From the NCBI RefSeq assembly GCF_001571245.1, contig NZ_BCTK01000001.1, forward strand, positions 992,001 through 1,056,000: a stretch of 64,000 nt of DNA, given 5' to 3'. Position 1 is the first letter of the stretch, and each line of letters begins with the position of its first letter. The notes beneath the pieces are model-generated. The model worked only from the letters and a program-made list of their open reading frames with translations. It did not search any database and was not told where the DNA came from. The position numbers and the translations under genes are program-made. Origin of the DNA: Achromobacter piechaudii NBRC 102461 (GTDB lineage Bacteria; Pseudomonadota; Gammaproteobacteria; Burkholderiales; Burkholderiaceae_B). Shown in pieces: positions 63,513-64,000 of the stretch.

Positions 63513-64000
63513 ATGCATGCAAACGAGATCGAACCACCGCGCGTGGCCCTGGTAACCGGCGCAGGGACAGGAATTGGCCGCGCTGTTGCGCTGGAGTTCC
63601 TGGCGCAGGGCTACCGCGTCGTGTTGGCCGGACGCCGCCGCGACCCGCTGGAAGCCACCCGCACGGCAGCGGGCGAAGACGGCGTGCGAGCACTGGTGGT
63701 GCCGACCGACGTGTCGGACGAGCATGCCGTGCGTGATCTTTTCGACACCACGCAGCGGGAATATGGCCGCCTGGATGTGCTGTTCAACAATGCCGGCCGT
63801 GGCGCGCCCGCGATGCCCATTGAAGAGCTGCCTGTGTCGGTGTGGCGAGAAGTCGTCGATACCAATCTGACCGGCATGTTCCTGTGCGCGCAAGCCGCTA
63901 TCCGCGTGATGAAAGCGCAGACCCCGCAGGGCGGCCGCATCATCAACAACGGTTCCATCTCGGCGCACGCGCCGCGCCCGTTCTCCATTGCCTACACGGC
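63513..64000 (+). CDS. Short-chain dehydrogenase/reductase (SDR), N-terminal part
   Basis: The first 162 codons of a gene cut by the window edge. '[31 protein letters not shown]' is the classical SDR nucleotide-binding motif (TGxxxGxG), followed by 'DVLFNNAG' and 'NNGSISAH', which carries the catalytic serine; the YxxxK motif should follow outside. The start ATG 63513 has AAGGAG six bases upstream. The substrate is unknown. It is divergent from tsdBA. Confidence 0.88.
   Translation, partial: MHANEIEPPRVALVTGAGTGIGRAVALEFLAQGYRVVLAGRRRDPLEATRTAAGEDGVRALVVPTDVSDEHAVRDLFDTTQREYGRLDVLFNNAGRGAPAMPIEELPVSVWREVVDTNLTGMFLCAQAAIRVMKAQTPQGGRIINNGSISAHAPRPFSIAYT

Noticed and set aside
1-64000. tRNA, rRNA, CRISPR array, insertion sequence or prophage
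   Set aside because: No cloverleaf-like or CCA-ended tRNA, no direct-repeat array, no transposase or integrase-like gene, and no terminal inverted repeats around a mobile element were seen by reading.

Overview
The window is a GC-rich (high third-position GC) chromosomal segment from a Gram-negative bacterium. The gene content and protein sequences fit a betaproteobacterium of the Alcaligenaceae (Achromobacter/Bordetella type). The reasons are the Bordetella-style porin, the surE-pcm-nlpD block, tsaD next to plsY, the gmk-rpoZ-spoT operon, FabV as enoyl-ACP reductase, and the abundance of TRAP and ABC solute-binding systems. The genus is inferred from family resemblance only. I found no rRNA, tRNA, CRISPR array, insertion sequence or prophage.

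Layout. 1-2.0 kb: tail of a NitT/TauT-type ABC importer plus a stray family-3 binding protein. 2.0-4.3 kb: YigZ-family protein, thioredoxin and a luciferase-like monooxygenase. 4.5-5.9 kb: a base-compositionally odd multidrug/polysaccharide-flippase-type membrane protein. 5.9-13.2 kb: core housekeeping (NCS2 purine permease, tsaD, plsY, surE-pcm-nlpD-exonuclease, a Spy-like periplasmic protein). 13.6-16.7 kb: TorF-type outer membrane protein, a probable orphan immunity protein and rlmD. 16.8-19.8 kb: a copper-resistance divergon (cueR, copA, copZ) with two recognisable CueR-type promoters. 20.0-25.6 kb: peroxiredoxin-glutaredoxin fusion, lipoamide-dehydrogenase-like flavoprotein, rlmJ, ugpQ and an M20 peptidase. 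25.9-29.2 kb: ppiD with an unusual leader, then tesA and a YbbA/LolD-like ATPase with overlapping divergent starts. 29.2-33.0 kb: a ferric-iron/phosphonate-type ABC importer. 33.2-36.6 kb: a GcvA-like regulator, serB, a small secreted protein and fabV. 36.7-45.1 kb: EamA exporter, LysR regulator, then a TRAP importer followed by DUF2848, amidase and DUF1445 genes, which looks like an uncharacterised amide/acid catabolic operon. 45.2-49.4 kb: a porin and a second TRAP importer. 49.7-55.9 kb: nudC, a MarR-like regulator behind a perfect palindrome, a fused hydantoinase/5-oxoprolinase-type enzyme and a C45 peptidase. 56.0-58.3 kb: a glutamine-type ABC importer. 58.4-61.5 kb: spoT, rpoZ and gmk. 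61.7-63.3 kb: a probable thiosulfate dehydrogenase pair (tsdA, tsdB). 63.5 kb to the end: an SDR enzyme cut by the window edge.

Most of the segment is ordinary core genome. The parts I judge worth a second look are the TRAP/DUF2848/amidase/DUF1445 operon, the palindrome-controlled regulator plus hydantoinase unit, the ppiD leader with its own promoter and terminator-like hairpin, the orphan immunity-like gene, the copper divergon architecture, and the absence of rpoS behind nlpD. I did not find evidence of a clearly new defence or mobile system.
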